From Bacteroidales bacterium (lineage in GTDB: Bacteria > Bacteroidota > Bacteroidia > Bacteroidales > UBA932): a stretch of DNA of 64,000 nucleotides. The stretch covers positions 32,946-96,945 of the forward strand of contig JAFZDJ010000017.1 of assembly GCA_017561265.1 (NCBI GenBank), read 5' to 3'. The notes under the pieces were generated by a model. It had not been told where the DNA came from and did not search any database. It was given only the letters and a program-made list of their open reading frames with translations. A program made the position numbers and the translations under genes. The stretch's first letter is position 1; every line of letters begins with the position of its first letter. This document shows, one piece after another, positions 25,872-36,336 of the stretch.

Positions 25872-26519
25872 ATGAAAGTACTTGTAACAGGATCTTCTCA
25901 AGGTATAGGAAAGGCTATAACAGAATTGTTTCTGAGGAAAGGCCATGATGTGACAGGCATTGACCGTCAGGCATCGTCCATAGATGATGCCCACTATACT
26001 CATATCAAGTGTGATGTAAGAGATATTCTACCGGATATGGAGGATGTGGAGATTCTGATCAATAATGCGGGCACTCAGAACGATGATGACATAGAAATCA
26101 ATCTGAAGTCACTGATCAGAGTGACCGAGAAATATGGAGTTCAGAAATCCATAAGATCCATCCTGAACATCGGTTCTGCCAGCGGTCATACCGGTTCTGA
26201 ATTTCCTGAATATTGTGCCAGCAAAGGGGGAGTGATCGCATATACGAAGAATGTAGCGCTGAGAGTCGCGGAATACGGTGCCACATGCAATAGCCTTGAT
26301 CCCGGAGGAGTCCTGACCCCGTTGAATGACTGCGTAGTGAACGACCCGGCCTTATGGTCGGCAATCATGGCCGAGACACCGTTGAAACGATGGGCGACCA
26401 CGGAAGAAATCGCAGAATGGGCTTATTTCTTGACTGTGAACAACCGTTTCTGCACAGGTCAGAGTATAGTGGTTGACGGTGGGGAATCAATAAATTCCCG
26501 TTTCATATGGCCCGAATAG
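25872..26519 (+). CDS. Short-chain dehydrogenase/reductase
   Basis: A 215-residue classical SDR. The nucleotide loop reads TGSSQGIGKA (residues 6-15), then NNAG near 58, the catalytic Ser in NIGSASG near 94, and YCASKGG near 111 (Y and K catalytic). The C-terminus has DPGGVLTPLND and GQSIVVDGG, all normal for NAD(P)-dependent oxidoreductases of the FabG-like group. It is shorter than FabG (about 245), so a dedicated metabolic substrate is more likely than fatty acid synthesis; the substrate is unknown. Its gene is probably co-transcribed with the Ca2+ ATPase and converges on the GH5 gene, with stops 4 bp apart. Confidence 0.85.
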   Translation: MKVLVTGSSQGIGKAITELFLRKGHDVTGIDRQASSIDDAHYTHIKCDVRDILPDMEDVEILINNAGTQNDDDIEINLKSLIRVTEKYGVQKSIRSILNIGSASGHTGSEFPEYCASKGGVIAYTKNVALRVAEYGATCNSLDPGGVLTPLNDCVVNDPALWSAIMAETPLKRWATTEEIAEWAYFLTVNNRFCTGQSIVVDGGESINSRFIWPE

Positions 26520-26523
26520 TACC

Positions 26524-27528
26524 TTATTCCGCAGCCTTTTTCTGTAGATATTCCTTGAAGAAACGACCCTGAACAGAAGGAGTAAAATTCCAGTCAGTGA
26601 TCAAGGTCGGTGACCAGCTGGTATCAAAGCACCATACAGTGAATGAGATGCCCTTCTTCTCAAAATACTCGGTTATATGATGTCCATAAACATCTGTTGA
26701 AATAACCGGTATGTGTGCTCCAAGCTCATTTTCAAGACAGAAACCTATCTCAGTGCATATGACAGGATAGGTATCAGCTACATATCCGAAGTCAGCCTCC
26801 CACTGTTCCTCCCATGGCTGCTCGCGTTTCATCGGATAAGGATGAGATACATAAGCGACATTAGGACGGTCAACAGGTGCTGAAGCAACAGGGGTGAGGT
26901 CATATGCCCAGTTGAAGCCTGCACAAAGGCAGACTGCATTCGGATTATGAACGCGGATAGTGTCGATTATCTGTTCCTGAATGCCTTTCCACTCTTCCCA
27001 TGTGCATGAACCGGTATCTTCACCTGTCACTGTCGGCTCATTGAAAATCTCATACAATGCGACGGTAGGCTCATCATCATAACGCTGTGCAACGGTGCTC
27101 CAGAACTTCAAGGTCTCATCAAGATCCGTGTTGTACATAGGATTCGTGAACTTAGCATCCTTCAGGTTGCCAATCGAATGCCAGTCCATGATAACATACA
27201 TTCCGTGCTTCTTAGCCCATTCCACACCTTTGTCCATGGCTTCAAAAGTCTTATCCCAGCCCATTCTGTCAAGATTTGTCGGATGAACAGCAAATCTTAC
27301 CACATTTGCACCCCACGCTGCCGCTTCTGCAAAATAACGCTCGTTCCATTGCCCGTCACCGACGAGTTTAACAGGATCGGAGAAGCAGAGTCCTCTGAAT
27401 ACGATCTCATTTCCCTGTGGATCGATGAACTTGTTTCCCTCGACCTTTACCCATGCTTCCTGAGCATGCTGTGACGAACACGCAGCCGCAATGAAAGCGA
27501 TACACATAATTAAGATTGTCTTTTTCAT
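26524..27528 (-). CDS. GH5 family glycosidase lipoprotein (cellulase-like)
   Basis: A 334-residue exported enzyme. Start set at 27528 (MKKTILIMCIAFIAAACSS), a clean lipoprotein signal with lipobox cysteine; the open frame extends upstream to 27792, but that leader has no signal and crosses the intergenic region and the upstream terminator. The mature chain has the GH5 pattern: GNEIVFRGLCFSDP, a VVRFAVHP strand, then YEIFNEPT (acid/base Glu) and ICTEIGF (nucleophile Glu). It should cut beta-1,4-glucan or a related beta-glycan at the cell surface. It is not clustered with a SusC/D pair. The gene converges on the SDR gene. Confidence 0.88.
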   Translation of the reverse strand: MKKTILIMCIAFIAAACSSQHAQEAWVKVEGNKFIDPQGNEIVFRGLCFSDPVKLVGDGQWNERYFAEAAAWGANVVRFAVHPTNLDRMGWDKTFEAMDKGVEWAKKHGMYVIMDWHSIGNLKDAKFTNPMYNTDLDETLKFWSTVAQRYDDEPTVALYEIFNEPTVTGEDTGSCTWEEWKGIQEQIIDTIRVHNPNAVCLCAGFNWAYDLTPVASAPVDRPNVAYVSHPYPMKREQPWEEQWEADFGYVADTYPVICTEIGFCLENELGAHIPVISTDVYGHHITEYFEKKGISFTVWCFDTSWSPTLITDWNFTPSVQGRFFKEYLQKKAAE

Positions 27529-27562
27529 AGCCGTATAAAGTAAGTTGATTATCAGGTACCTA

Positions 27563-27570
27563 CAAAGATA
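27563..27570 (-). promoter_or_regulatory. Predicted -7 element of the GH5 gene
   Basis: The minus strand reads TATCTTTG, 34 bp before the ATG at 27528. A near-match TTTC sits 19 bp upstream at the -33 position. Confidence 0.4.
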
Positions 27571-27593
27571 GTAATCTATATTGAAAAAAGAAA

Positions 27594-27620
27594 ACCGCCA
27601 GGAGTGATTGTCCTGACGGT
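27594..27620 (-). terminator. Terminator of the GH13 gene
   Basis: ACCGCCAGGA and TCCTGACGGT form a 10-bp stem with one mismatch around a 7-nt loop. On the minus strand it is followed by a run of T-rich sequence (27583-27593), so it ends the amylase transcript ahead of the GH5 promoter. Confidence 0.7.
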
Positions 27621-27643
27621 CTCGGAATATGTGATTTACAATA

Positions 27644-29083
27644 TTATCTGCTGAGTATATATGTTGTCTCCGGCTGGGCTGTTCCCTTAAGTACGCCGTT
27701 CTCGACAACGAAAGCGGTTCCGTATACCTGATCCTTGTACTCGCCGTCAGGAAGGGCTGTAGCAAGTGCCACGTCATTCGACTCAAGGGCAAAATTGATT
27801 ATTGCAGCACCCTTGTCACCACGGTTCACTACGATAACCTCACCGTCTTCCGCGATCTGAACATCTTCAACCTGTCCTTCCATTGACTGACGGAACTTAT
27901 TGACCGCCACCACTTCCGGATGGAAGAATTCATCGTTTCCGCGAGCACCGAGAAGATTATCACCGAAATAATTTTCACGTGTAGAATTCATCGGACGGCT
28001 GTAGAAGAGAGGTGTACCGTTCTGACGTGCTGTCAGGAAGACCCATCCTGTACGGATCTGTGCATCGGTAAGACCTGCACTCTCATTTGCGTTGCAATAT
28101 GTATCATGGCTCTCGACCCATGTGGTAAGATACTCTGGAGCAGCCCTGTGATACCAGTCAAGAAGATCAATATCCTTTGCACTGCGCTTTGCAAGAACCT
28201 CGCGGAGGACATGTCCATATGACGATGCTGTCTGTCCGAAATAGCTTGCATATTCTTCCTCAGGAACATTCTTGTCCTGAAGCACTTCTCCATATACGAA
28301 AAGACTGTCATATGGGATTGAAAGTGATACTCCGAGCACTTCCTTACGTCCTGTTGCAACATCCCAGAAGTCATTTTCCTTCACTCCGGCCTCAGTATCG
28401 AGCGGATCTGAATGTACGCCGATGTGCTTTGCAGTATCATAGCGGAAACCGCGTACACCCATTTCCACAAGTTTATTTACGAACTGCATGTAATATTTCT
28501 GGAAAAGGGGATTCTCTGTATTTACGTCAGGAAGTCCTCCGACACCCTGATGTGTACACTGTGTACGGTCGTTGTAGTCAACGATTCCTTCAAGACCATG
28601 TGTATGGAACATCTTGTCTCTTCCACCTACAGCTGCATAGAATTCATCCGTAACAAGGTCAATATCAAATGCAGTATGGTTTGGAAGCACGTCCACGAGC
28701 ACGCGGATGTCATATTTATCTGCAGAATCAAGCATTGCTTTCATCTCCGCTTCTGTTCCTACGATGTTGTTGCCGATAGTCCAGTCAGTCGGCTGGTAAT
28801 AATGGTACCAGTTGCCTTCCTTCTCATCGAGGATCTTGATATTACCGCCTTCAGGGCTGAAGCAGGCATTTACGGGAGATGTCTGGATCATAGTGAACCC
28901 GGCATCTGCAATCTGCTTCATGTTCTCGGCAATAGTAGGGAAGTTCCAGCTCCATACGTGAAGGATTGTCTCTGTGTTGGTCGCATTAGGATCATGCGTC
29001 ATACGGTCTACGACATTATAAGTCGTCTGTGATGTGCAGGCAGCAAGGCCTAGGCATGCAATGATGGATAAGAGTCTGTTCAT
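27644..29083 (-). CDS. Secreted alpha-amylase family (GH13) lipoprotein
   Basis: A 479-residue exported enzyme with a lipoprotein signal (LGLAACTSQ, C16). The GH13 conserved regions are in order: DVLPNHTA near residue 110, GFRYDTAKHIG near 215 (nucleophile Asp), FVYGEVLQ near 262 (acid/base Glu) and WVESHDTYCN near 317 (transition-state Asp). Regions match single-domain alpha-amylases acting on starch-like glucans. The gene is monocistronic, with its own terminator and a promoter-like element, and is divergent from pta. No SusC/D/E genes are near it in this window. Confidence 0.9.
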   Translation of the reverse strand: MNRLLSIIACLGLAACTSQTTYNVVDRMTHDPNATNTETILHVWSWNFPTIAENMKQIADAGFTMIQTSPVNACFSPEGGNIKILDEKEGNWYHYYQPTDWTIGNNIVGTEAEMKAMLDSADKYDIRVLVDVLPNHTAFDIDLVTDEFYAAVGGRDKMFHTHGLEGIVDYNDRTQCTHQGVGGLPDVNTENPLFQKYYMQFVNKLVEMGVRGFRYDTAKHIGVHSDPLDTEAGVKENDFWDVATGRKEVLGVSLSIPYDSLFVYGEVLQDKNVPEEEYASYFGQTASSYGHVLREVLAKRSAKDIDLLDWYHRAAPEYLTTWVESHDTYCNANESAGLTDAQIRTGWVFLTARQNGTPLFYSRPMNSTRENYFGDNLLGARGNDEFFHPEVVAVNKFRQSMEGQVEDVQIAEDGEVIVVNRGDKGAAIINFALESNDVALATALPDGEYKDQVYGTAFVVENGVLKGTAQPETTYILSR

Positions 29084-29111
29084 TATTTTGTGTTTTAATT
29101 ATTTCAGCGTT

Positions 29112-29120
29112 GCAAATTTA
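29112..29120 (-). promoter_or_regulatory. Predicted -7 element of the GH13 lipoprotein gene
   Basis: The minus strand reads TAAATTTGC, a full match to TAnnTTTGC, 28 bp before the ATG at 29083. Confidence 0.45.
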
Positions 29121-29152
29121 CTCATTTCTGATCAAATATCTAACCTTGAATG

Positions 29153-29183
29153 TTTGTCATGTCAAGCAAAATCACTATTTTTG
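29153..29183 (+). promoter_or_regulatory. Bacteroidota-type promoter of pta
   Basis: TTTG at 29153-29156 is followed after exactly 19 bp by TATTTTTG at 29176-29183, a good match to the consensus. It lies 48 bp before the pta ATG. Confidence 0.6.
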
Positions 29184-29231
29184 TTATCTTATATCACTTA
29201 AGAAATAACAAATACATTAAATATAGATATT

Positions 29232-30239
29232 ATGACACTTATCGAAAGCATCATTGCGCGTGCTAAATCAAACAAACAGCGCATCGTTCTTCCTGAGTCT
29301 CTTGAGGAGCGTACACTTACAGCTGCCGACCAGTCGCTTGCTGACGAGATTGCAGACATCATCCTTATCGGTAATCCTGACGAAATCTTCGCATTGGCAG
29401 ACAAGCTCGGCCTCAAGAACATCGGAAAGGCTACAATCATCGACCCTGCTACAAGCGAGAAGACTGCAGAATATGCAAATCTCCTTTATGAGCTTCGTAA
29501 AAACAAGGGCATGACTCCTGAAAAGGCAGCTCAGCTCGTACTCGACCCTCTTTATTTCGGATGCCTCATCATCAAGAGCGGCGATGCAGACGGTCAGATC
29601 AGCGGTGCTCTTTCTACAACAGGCGAGACCCTCAGACCAGCTCTCCAGATCATCAAGTGCTCTCCTGGCATCAGCTGCGTCAGCGGTGCAATGCTCATGA
29701 TCACCCAGACTCCTGAGTACGGTGAGAACGGAGTGCTCGTAGTAGGTGATGTTGCCGTAACTCCTATGCCGGATGCTTCACAGCTTGCTCAGATCGCTGT
29801 ATGTACAGCTCAGACCGCAAAGAGCGTTGCCGGTTTCGCTGATCCTAAGGTGGCTATGCTTTCGTTCTCGACCAAGGGTTCTGCAAAGCATGAGGTTGTA
29901 GATAAGGTCATCGAGGCTACAAGACTTGCAAAGGAGATCAACCCTGAGATCAAGATCGAAGGCGAGCTTCAGGCAGACGCAGCTCTCGTTCCTTCTGTCG
30001 GTCAGAAGAAGGCTCCAGGTTCGGAGATCGCAGGACATGCAAACGTACTCGTATTCCCATGCCTCGAGGTAGGTAACATCGCCTACAAGCTCGTTCAGAG
30101 ACTTGGAAATGCAGACGCGATCGGTCCTATCCTCCAGGGTATCGCAAAGCCTGTGAACGACCTCAGCCGTGGATGTTCAGTTGACGACATCTACAAGATG
30201 GTTGCCATCACTGCGTGCCAGGCTATGGATGCTAAGTAA
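29232..30239 (+). CDS. pta: Phosphate acetyltransferase
   Basis: A 335-residue cytoplasmic enzyme interconverting acetyl-CoA and acetyl phosphate, part of acetate fermentation. It matches the short (about 330 residue) Pta form throughout: RIVLPESLEERTL near 17, DPLYFGCLIIKSG near 107, GALSTTGETLRPALQI, and the C-terminal NVLVFPCLEVGNIAYKLVQR. The usual partner, acetate kinase, is not in this window. The gene has a good promoter and a strong terminator, so it is a single-gene unit. Its codon use is strongly biased (many CTC, GTA and GAC codons), as in the next four genes. Confidence 0.95.
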   Translation: MTLIESIIARAKSNKQRIVLPESLEERTLTAADQSLADEIADIILIGNPDEIFALADKLGLKNIGKATIIDPATSEKTAEYANLLYELRKNKGMTPEKAAQLVLDPLYFGCLIIKSGDADGQISGALSTTGETLRPALQIIKCSPGISCVSGAMLMITQTPEYGENGVLVVGDVAVTPMPDASQLAQIAVCTAQTAKSVAGFADPKVAMLSFSTKGSAKHEVVDKVIEATRLAKEINPEIKIEGELQADAALVPSVGQKKAPGSEIAGHANVLVFPCLEVGNIAYKLVQRLGNADAIGPILQGIAKPVNDLSRGCSVDDIYKMVAITACQAMDAK

Positions 30240-30257
30240 TATCAGGACATATTTCGC

Positions 30258-30282
30258 AAAGGAGCCTCAGGTGGGCTCCTTT
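30258..30282 (+). terminator. Terminator of pta
   Basis: AAAGGAGCC at 30258-30266 pairs with GGCTCCTTT at 30274-30282 around a 7-nt loop, just after the pta stop. Confidence 0.75.
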
Positions 30283-30301
30283 GTCATATAACCACATGAT
30301 T

Positions 30302-33300
30302 ATGAAGAACATTTTAATTACTTTGCTGGCGGCATTCATCAGTGTCGCGGCATATGCACAGAAACCGGATCCGAATTTCCATATCTACCTTTGTATCGGT
30401 CAGTCAAATATGGAGGCCGGTGCAAGACCGGCAGAGCAGGACAAGGATTTCAACGACCCTCGTTTCAGCTTTGTCGCTGCAGTAGACATGCCGAACCTCG
30501 ACCGTAAGATGGGACAGTGGTACACAGCTGTACCTCCTATCTGCCGCGAGGGCAACAATCTCGGTCCTGTAGACTTCTTCGGCCGCAAGATGATCGAAGT
30601 CCTTCCTGAACACATCAAGATCGGTGTCATCAACGTATCCGTAGCTGGTGCGAAGATAGAGCTTTGGGACAAGGATGATTACAAGGAGTACATTGACAAC
30701 GAACGCGACTGGATGAAAGCCATAGTCGAGCAGTACGGCGGAAATCCGTATGCAAGACTTGTAGAAATGGCAAAAATCGCGCAGAAGGACGGTGTCATCA
30801 AGGGAATCCTCATGCACCAGGGTGAATCAAATTCAGAGGATCCTCTCTGGCCTGAAAGAGTCAAGAAGATTTATGACGACCTCTGCAAAGACCTGAAACT
30901 CAATCCAAAAGAGACTCCTCTTCTTGCAGGAGAGCTCAAATATGAGGAACAGGACGGAGTATGCTGGAGATTCAACCGTGACATCATGCCACGTCTTCCG
31001 GAAGTACTTCCTAATGCTCATATCATATCTGCACTCGGATGCGAGAGCACTGGAGACCAGTTCCACTTCAGCACAGAAGGAATGAGACTTCTCGGCTACC
31101 GTTATGCAGACAAGATGCTTGAACTCCAAGGATTCAAGGAGGTTGAAAAACGTACGCTTGATCTTGATACAAAGAAATTGGGCATCGAGATCAGCCCGAC
31201 TCTCGCAGGTATCTTCTTCGAGGACATCAACCAGTCTGTTGACGGCGGTATCAGTGCACAGCTGATCCAGAACAATTCGTTCCAGGCATACAACGTACCT
31301 TTCAACACAGATTCAGACGAATTCTCAAAAGTTGATACAGTATTCTTCGGATGGACAATAATCAATAAGGAAGGTGCAGGTAAGGCGAGAACTGTCAACG
31401 ACAGACCTCTTGTAAAGAATCTCAAACCACTTTACGATTTCGATCCTGATGACGAATATGATGACTCAAGGAAATATCAGCAGTACAGTGTCAGATTTGA
31501 CGTGGAGGATCCGGGACAGGGCTTCGGTATTGCTGCAAACGGCTTCGGCATCTCTGAATATGTAAGGGGATGGGGCAACAAGGGCATGTATTCGAATAAC
31601 ACCCAGGTTCCGTCTATTCCTGTAGAAAAGGATGTCACATATGACCTCGGTCTTTACCTCACAGGTGACTCATATTCAGGTAGTTTCTCCGTATATCTCG
31701 AAGACAGGGACGGACAGGTGAATTCAAATGTCATCACCATCAGCAATATCGGTAACGATTGGAAGAAGTACGAGGGTACTCTCAAGGCAGAGCGTTCTGT
31801 TGACAGCCGTCTCTGCATCGTAGCTGATGCAGCCGGAACATTCTACCTCGATTTCGTGACCCTCGTTCCTGAAGCATCACAACTCTGGATGGAAGGAAAA
31901 TATGGTCCTTTCCGCAAGGATCTCCTTCAGGCCCTCGCCGACCTGAATCCTACTTTCATGCGTTTCCCTGGAGGATGCGCATCCGAAGGAACTGACTACT
32001 GGGGACAGGTGTTCTGGAAGAACTCGATCGGTCCGGTAGAGGAGCGTATCGGATTCCGTAACCATTGGGGATACTGGACTTCTCAATATATCGGTTTCTA
32101 TGAGTATCTCCTTATGGCAGAGTCACTCGGAGCAACTCCTCTCCCAGTATTCAACAATGGCGTAACCTGCCAGTTTGCAGGTCACAAATATGTTGCACCA
32201 CTTGATACTCAGGAAGATAGAGATAGATTCCAGTCTATATTTGTTGACGACGTTCTTGACTTCATCGAATTCTGCAATGGCGGAGTCAATACAGAATGGG
32301 GTGCCAAGAGAGCGGCCATGGGACATCCGGAACCATTCAACCTAAAATATGTAGGTATCGGAAACGAAAACAGGGGAGAAGCCTTCTGGGAGCGCTTCGA
32401 CATCATTTACAAGGCTGTAAAGGCAAAGCATCCTGAAATCATCATCGTATCGACAGCAGGCTCAGCTGATTCAGGAAAGGAGTTTGACGAGAACATGAAG
32501 GTGATCGATGAACTTTATCCAGATACAATCGTAGACGAGCATTATTATAAAGGTGATGACTGGTTCTATACTCACGGCGACAGATATGAATCTGGAAAGG
32601 TACGCGGAGCCGAGGGCAAGACATATGACAGAAGCAATCCTGCAAGAGTATTCGTAGGCGAGTTCGCAAACAATCGCACAAACAATGCCTACGCATCTAC
32701 ACTTGCAGAGGCTGCATACTGGACAAGCCTTGAAAGGAATTCAGATATAGTGGTAATGGCGGCATATGCACCTCTTTTCTGCAAGAAAGGCTACAATAAA
32801 TGGAATTCAAACCTCATATGGTTCGACAACAGAGGCATGTGGCGTAGTACCAACTACTACTATCAGAAGTTATTCTCTGTTGCCGGTGACCGTGCATTTG
32901 AAATGACACCAGCAATGGAAGGTGCAGTTGCTGATTCTACAGTATATATGTCACCTACAATCGATACTGAGACAGGGGAGATCTTCATAAAGTTCGTAAA
33001 CTCAGAATGTGTCAATAAAACATTCACAGTCAACACAGGAAACAAAAAGGTTTACAATGTAAGTGTCGAGTATATCTCATCATTTGACACAAAAGTGAAG
33101 AACCAGGGCGACCAGAACTATTATTCAAGCCATCCTGACTACAATAAGGTGCCTGCATTCGGCGGTCCTGGAGCAGCTGAAAGACCAGGTCTCCGTGAAA
33201 TGGCATGGAGATTCGCACCTAAGGTCAAATATACCGAGGCTATCGTTCCTCATACAAAGGAATATGGTAAAGTAAAGAAATCCTTTGACTTTATCATGCC

Positions 33301-33343
33301 TGAAAATTCGGTCGGAATCATACGCCTGACACCTGCTAAATAG
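30302..33343 (+). CDS. Secreted CE6-like esterase fused to GH51 alpha-L-arabinofuranosidase
   Basis: Start at 30302 (MKNILITLLAAFIS...AYAQ), a standard signal peptide; ATG 30296 and TTG 30281 are less likely. The 1013-residue product has two enzymes. Residues about 24-275 form an SGNH/sialate-O-acetylesterase-type (CE6-like) domain with CIGQSNM near 33, and MHQGESN near 175. Residues about 285-1010 form a GH51 arabinofuranosidase with EISPTLAGIFFEDIN near 300, a carbohydrate-binding-like region, the acid/base Glu in YVGIGNEN and the nucleophile Glu in FVGEFANN. The pair would remove acetyl and arabinose side groups from arabinoxylan or pectin. The two esterase genes and the GH9 gene follow, but a hairpin after the stop suggests a separate transcript. 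Confidence 0.9.
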   Translation: MKNILITLLAAFISVAAYAQKPDPNFHIYLCIGQSNMEAGARPAEQDKDFNDPRFSFVAAVDMPNLDRKMGQWYTAVPPICREGNNLGPVDFFGRKMIEVLPEHIKIGVINVSVAGAKIELWDKDDYKEYIDNERDWMKAIVEQYGGNPYARLVEMAKIAQKDGVIKGILMHQGESNSEDPLWPERVKKIYDDLCKDLKLNPKETPLLAGELKYEEQDGVCWRFNRDIMPRLPEVLPNAHIISALGCESTGDQFHFSTEGMRLLGYRYADKMLELQGFKEVEKRTLDLDTKKLGIEISPTLAGIFFEDINQSVDGGISAQLIQNNSFQAYNVPFNTDSDEFSKVDTVFFGWTIINKEGAGKARTVNDRPLVKNLKPLYDFDPDDEYDDSRKYQQYSVRFDVEDPGQGFGIAANGFGISEYVRGWGNKGMYSNNTQVPSIPVEKDVTYDLGLYLTGDSYSGSFSVYLEDRDGQVNSNVITISNIGNDWKKYEGTLKAERSVDSRLCIVADAAGTFYLDFVTLVPEASQLWMEGKYGPFRKDLLQALADLNPTFMRFPGGCASEGTDYWGQVFWKNSIGPVEERIGFRNHWGYWTSQYIGFYEYLLMAESLGATPLPVFNNGVTCQFAGHKYVAPLDTQEDRDRFQSIFVDDVLDFIEFCNGGVNTEWGAKRAAMGHPEPFNLKYVGIGNENRGEAFWERFDIIYKAVKAKHPEIIIVSTAGSADSGKEFDENMKVIDELYPDTIVDEHYYKGDDWFYTHGDRYESGKVRGAEGKTYDRSNPARVFVGEFANNRTNNAYASTLAEAAYWTSLERNSDIVVMAAYAPLFCKKGYNKWNSNLIWFDNRGMWRSTNYYYQKLFSVAGDRAFEMTPAMEGAVADSTVYMSPTIDTETGEIFIKFVNSECVNKTFTVNTGNKKVYNVSVEYISSFDTKVKNQGDQNYYSSHPDYNKVPAFGGPGAAERPGLREMAWRFAPKVKYTEAIVPHTKEYGKVKKSFDFIMPENSVGIIRLTPAK

Positions 33344-33375
33344 GATATTTCTTTGAAAAATATTCCAAATTGTAT

Positions 33376-34685
<1,310 letters not shown>

Positions 34686-34712
34686 GATAAAACCCTTTAA
34701 TTAATACACATT

Positions 34713-36188
34713 ATGAAAAAATTACTCTATTTCGTTCTCCCATTGCTGTTTGCAGCATGTGCACAGCAGGAGAGCCCTATCCTCACCATTGAAGGTGGTC
34801 AGGTACAGGGTGTTGCAGCCGACATTGAAGGCGTGACAGTTTACCGCGGTATTCCATATGCAGCGCCACCTATCGGTGACCTCCGTTGGAAGGAGCCTCA
34901 GCCAGTAGTTCCATGGGAAGGCGTAAAGATTGCAGATACATTCGGACACCCTGGTTACCAGGCAGTTCATTATCCTGGTGGATATACAACAGAGTGGGGT
35001 TATGGCAAGGAGTCTCCATATAGCGAGGACTGTCTTTACCTTAATGTATGGACACCAGCTCCAGGCAAGACTGACGCAAAGCTTCCTGTAGCTCTTTGGA
35101 TCCATGGTGGCGGATACCGTGAGGGATGGGGTTCAGAGCCTGAATTCGACGCTCAGGAGTGGGCAGCGAAGGGTGTTGTACTCGTTTCAATCAACTATCG
35201 TCTCGGCGTATTCGGTTTCCTTACACATCCTGAGCTTTCAGCAGAGAGCCCACACGGCGTATCAGGTAACTACGGTATCCTTGACCAGATCGAGTCTCTC
35301 AAGTGGATCCAGAAGAACATCGAGCAGTTCGGTGGAGACCCTGCCAACGTAATGATTTTCGGTCAGAGCGCAGGTGCAGGCAGCGTGAAGACTGTTTGTG
35401 AGTCTCCGCTTTCAAGAGGTCTCTTCAACAAGGCAGTCATCATGAGCGGTGGCGGAATCACAAATCCTAACGCTGTTGCTGCTGCTCCAGCAGGCAGAAG
35501 AGGTGGTATGGGCTTCGGAGCCATGACTCTTGCTGAGGCTGAGCAGGCTACAAAGAAGATCATGGACTGGGCAGGTTATGACAGCCTCGAGAAGATGCGT
35601 AGAGCTTCTACAGAGATGATGTACACTATCGGTAACTTCTACTCACAGGTTACAGGTGACAGAACCGCAAGAATGACAGGCAGCCCTATCGTTGACGGTT
35701 ATGTTTCTCTCCAGAGCTTCGACAATGCAGCTTATGCAAATGCACTTCCTAACATCCCTTATATGATCGGTTACACTCAGGATGATATGGGTGACATGTC
35801 AGGCGGTATCGCTGAGTTCTGTCTTAACAGAGAGAGCGTAGGTGACAAGGCTTATGCATACGAGTTCGCACGTCCTCTCCCTACAGACGGTCGTGGCAAT
35901 GTTCTTTCAGGTGCGTTCCACTCATCTGACCTCTGGTATGTGTTCAAGTCTCTCCAGCACTGCTGGCGTCCTTGGACTCAGGGTGACTGGGATCTCTCTG
36001 AGGTAATGCTCACTGCATGGACAAACTTCGCGAAGTACGGTGATCCTAACGGTCCTGACGGTGGAGAATGGAAGCCATACACTCAGGAAAACGGCAAGTT
36101 CATGCTCTTCAAGCTTGATGAGAATGACGCTGAAGCATCTGAGACAGGAGATCCGATTCCTTCACAGAACAGAAGATTCCCGTTCTAA
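34713..36188 (+). CDS. Type-B carboxylesterase lipoprotein
   Basis: A 491-residue exported alpha/beta hydrolase with a lipoprotein signal (LLFAACAQQ, C16). It has the family features: GIPYAAPPIG near 46, EDCLYLNVWTP near 105, the oxyanion loop HGGGY near 131, the nucleophile elbow FGQSAGAGS (S219), and a His in GAFHSSD near 407. Size and order match type-B carboxylesterases such as PnbA. A short Gly/Arg/Met-rich insert (AGRRGGMGFG, about 260-269) recalls the low-complexity insert of the upstream esterase. It likely cleaves ester groups on plant glycans or phenolics. A strong terminator ends the pair. Confidence 0.9.
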   Translation: MKKLLYFVLPLLFAACAQQESPILTIEGGQVQGVAADIEGVTVYRGIPYAAPPIGDLRWKEPQPVVPWEGVKIADTFGHPGYQAVHYPGGYTTEWGYGKESPYSEDCLYLNVWTPAPGKTDAKLPVALWIHGGGYREGWGSEPEFDAQEWAAKGVVLVSINYRLGVFGFLTHPELSAESPHGVSGNYGILDQIESLKWIQKNIEQFGGDPANVMIFGQSAGAGSVKTVCESPLSRGLFNKAVIMSGGGITNPNAVAAAPAGRRGGMGFGAMTLAEAEQATKKIMDWAGYDSLEKMRRASTEMMYTIGNFYSQVTGDRTARMTGSPIVDGYVSLQSFDNAAYANALPNIPYMIGYTQDDMGDMSGGIAEFCLNRESVGDKAYAYEFARPLPTDGRGNVLSGAFHSSDLWYVFKSLQHCWRPWTQGDWDLSEVMLTAWTNFAKYGDPNGPDGGEWKPYTQENGKFMLFKLDENDAEASETGDPIPSQNRRFPF

Positions 36189-36195
36189 ACAATAT

Positions 36196-36223
36196 GGAGT
36201 GCTCTTCGGAGCACTCCTTTTTT
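36196..36223 (+). terminator. Strong terminator after the carboxylesterase gene
   Basis: GGAGTGCTC and GAGCACTCC form a perfect 9-bp stem around a TTCG tetraloop, followed by a run of six Ts. Confidence 0.9.
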
Positions 36224-36336
36224 GTTGATAATGTATCATATGATGTCAGTTTTATTTCCTATTCGGAATTTATATTTCATATTTGGTGTGGATTATATAC
36301 TTTTACATTACGGAAATAACACTAAATTCTAAAGAT

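Noticed and set aside
27529..27792. Upstream extension of the GH5 frame by 88 codons
   Set aside because: It crosses the GH13 terminator and a promoter element, and the lipoprotein signal begins at 27528.
28412..29032. A 206-codon open frame on the plus strand
   Set aside because: It is antisense to the GH13 lipoprotein gene and has no recognisable domain.
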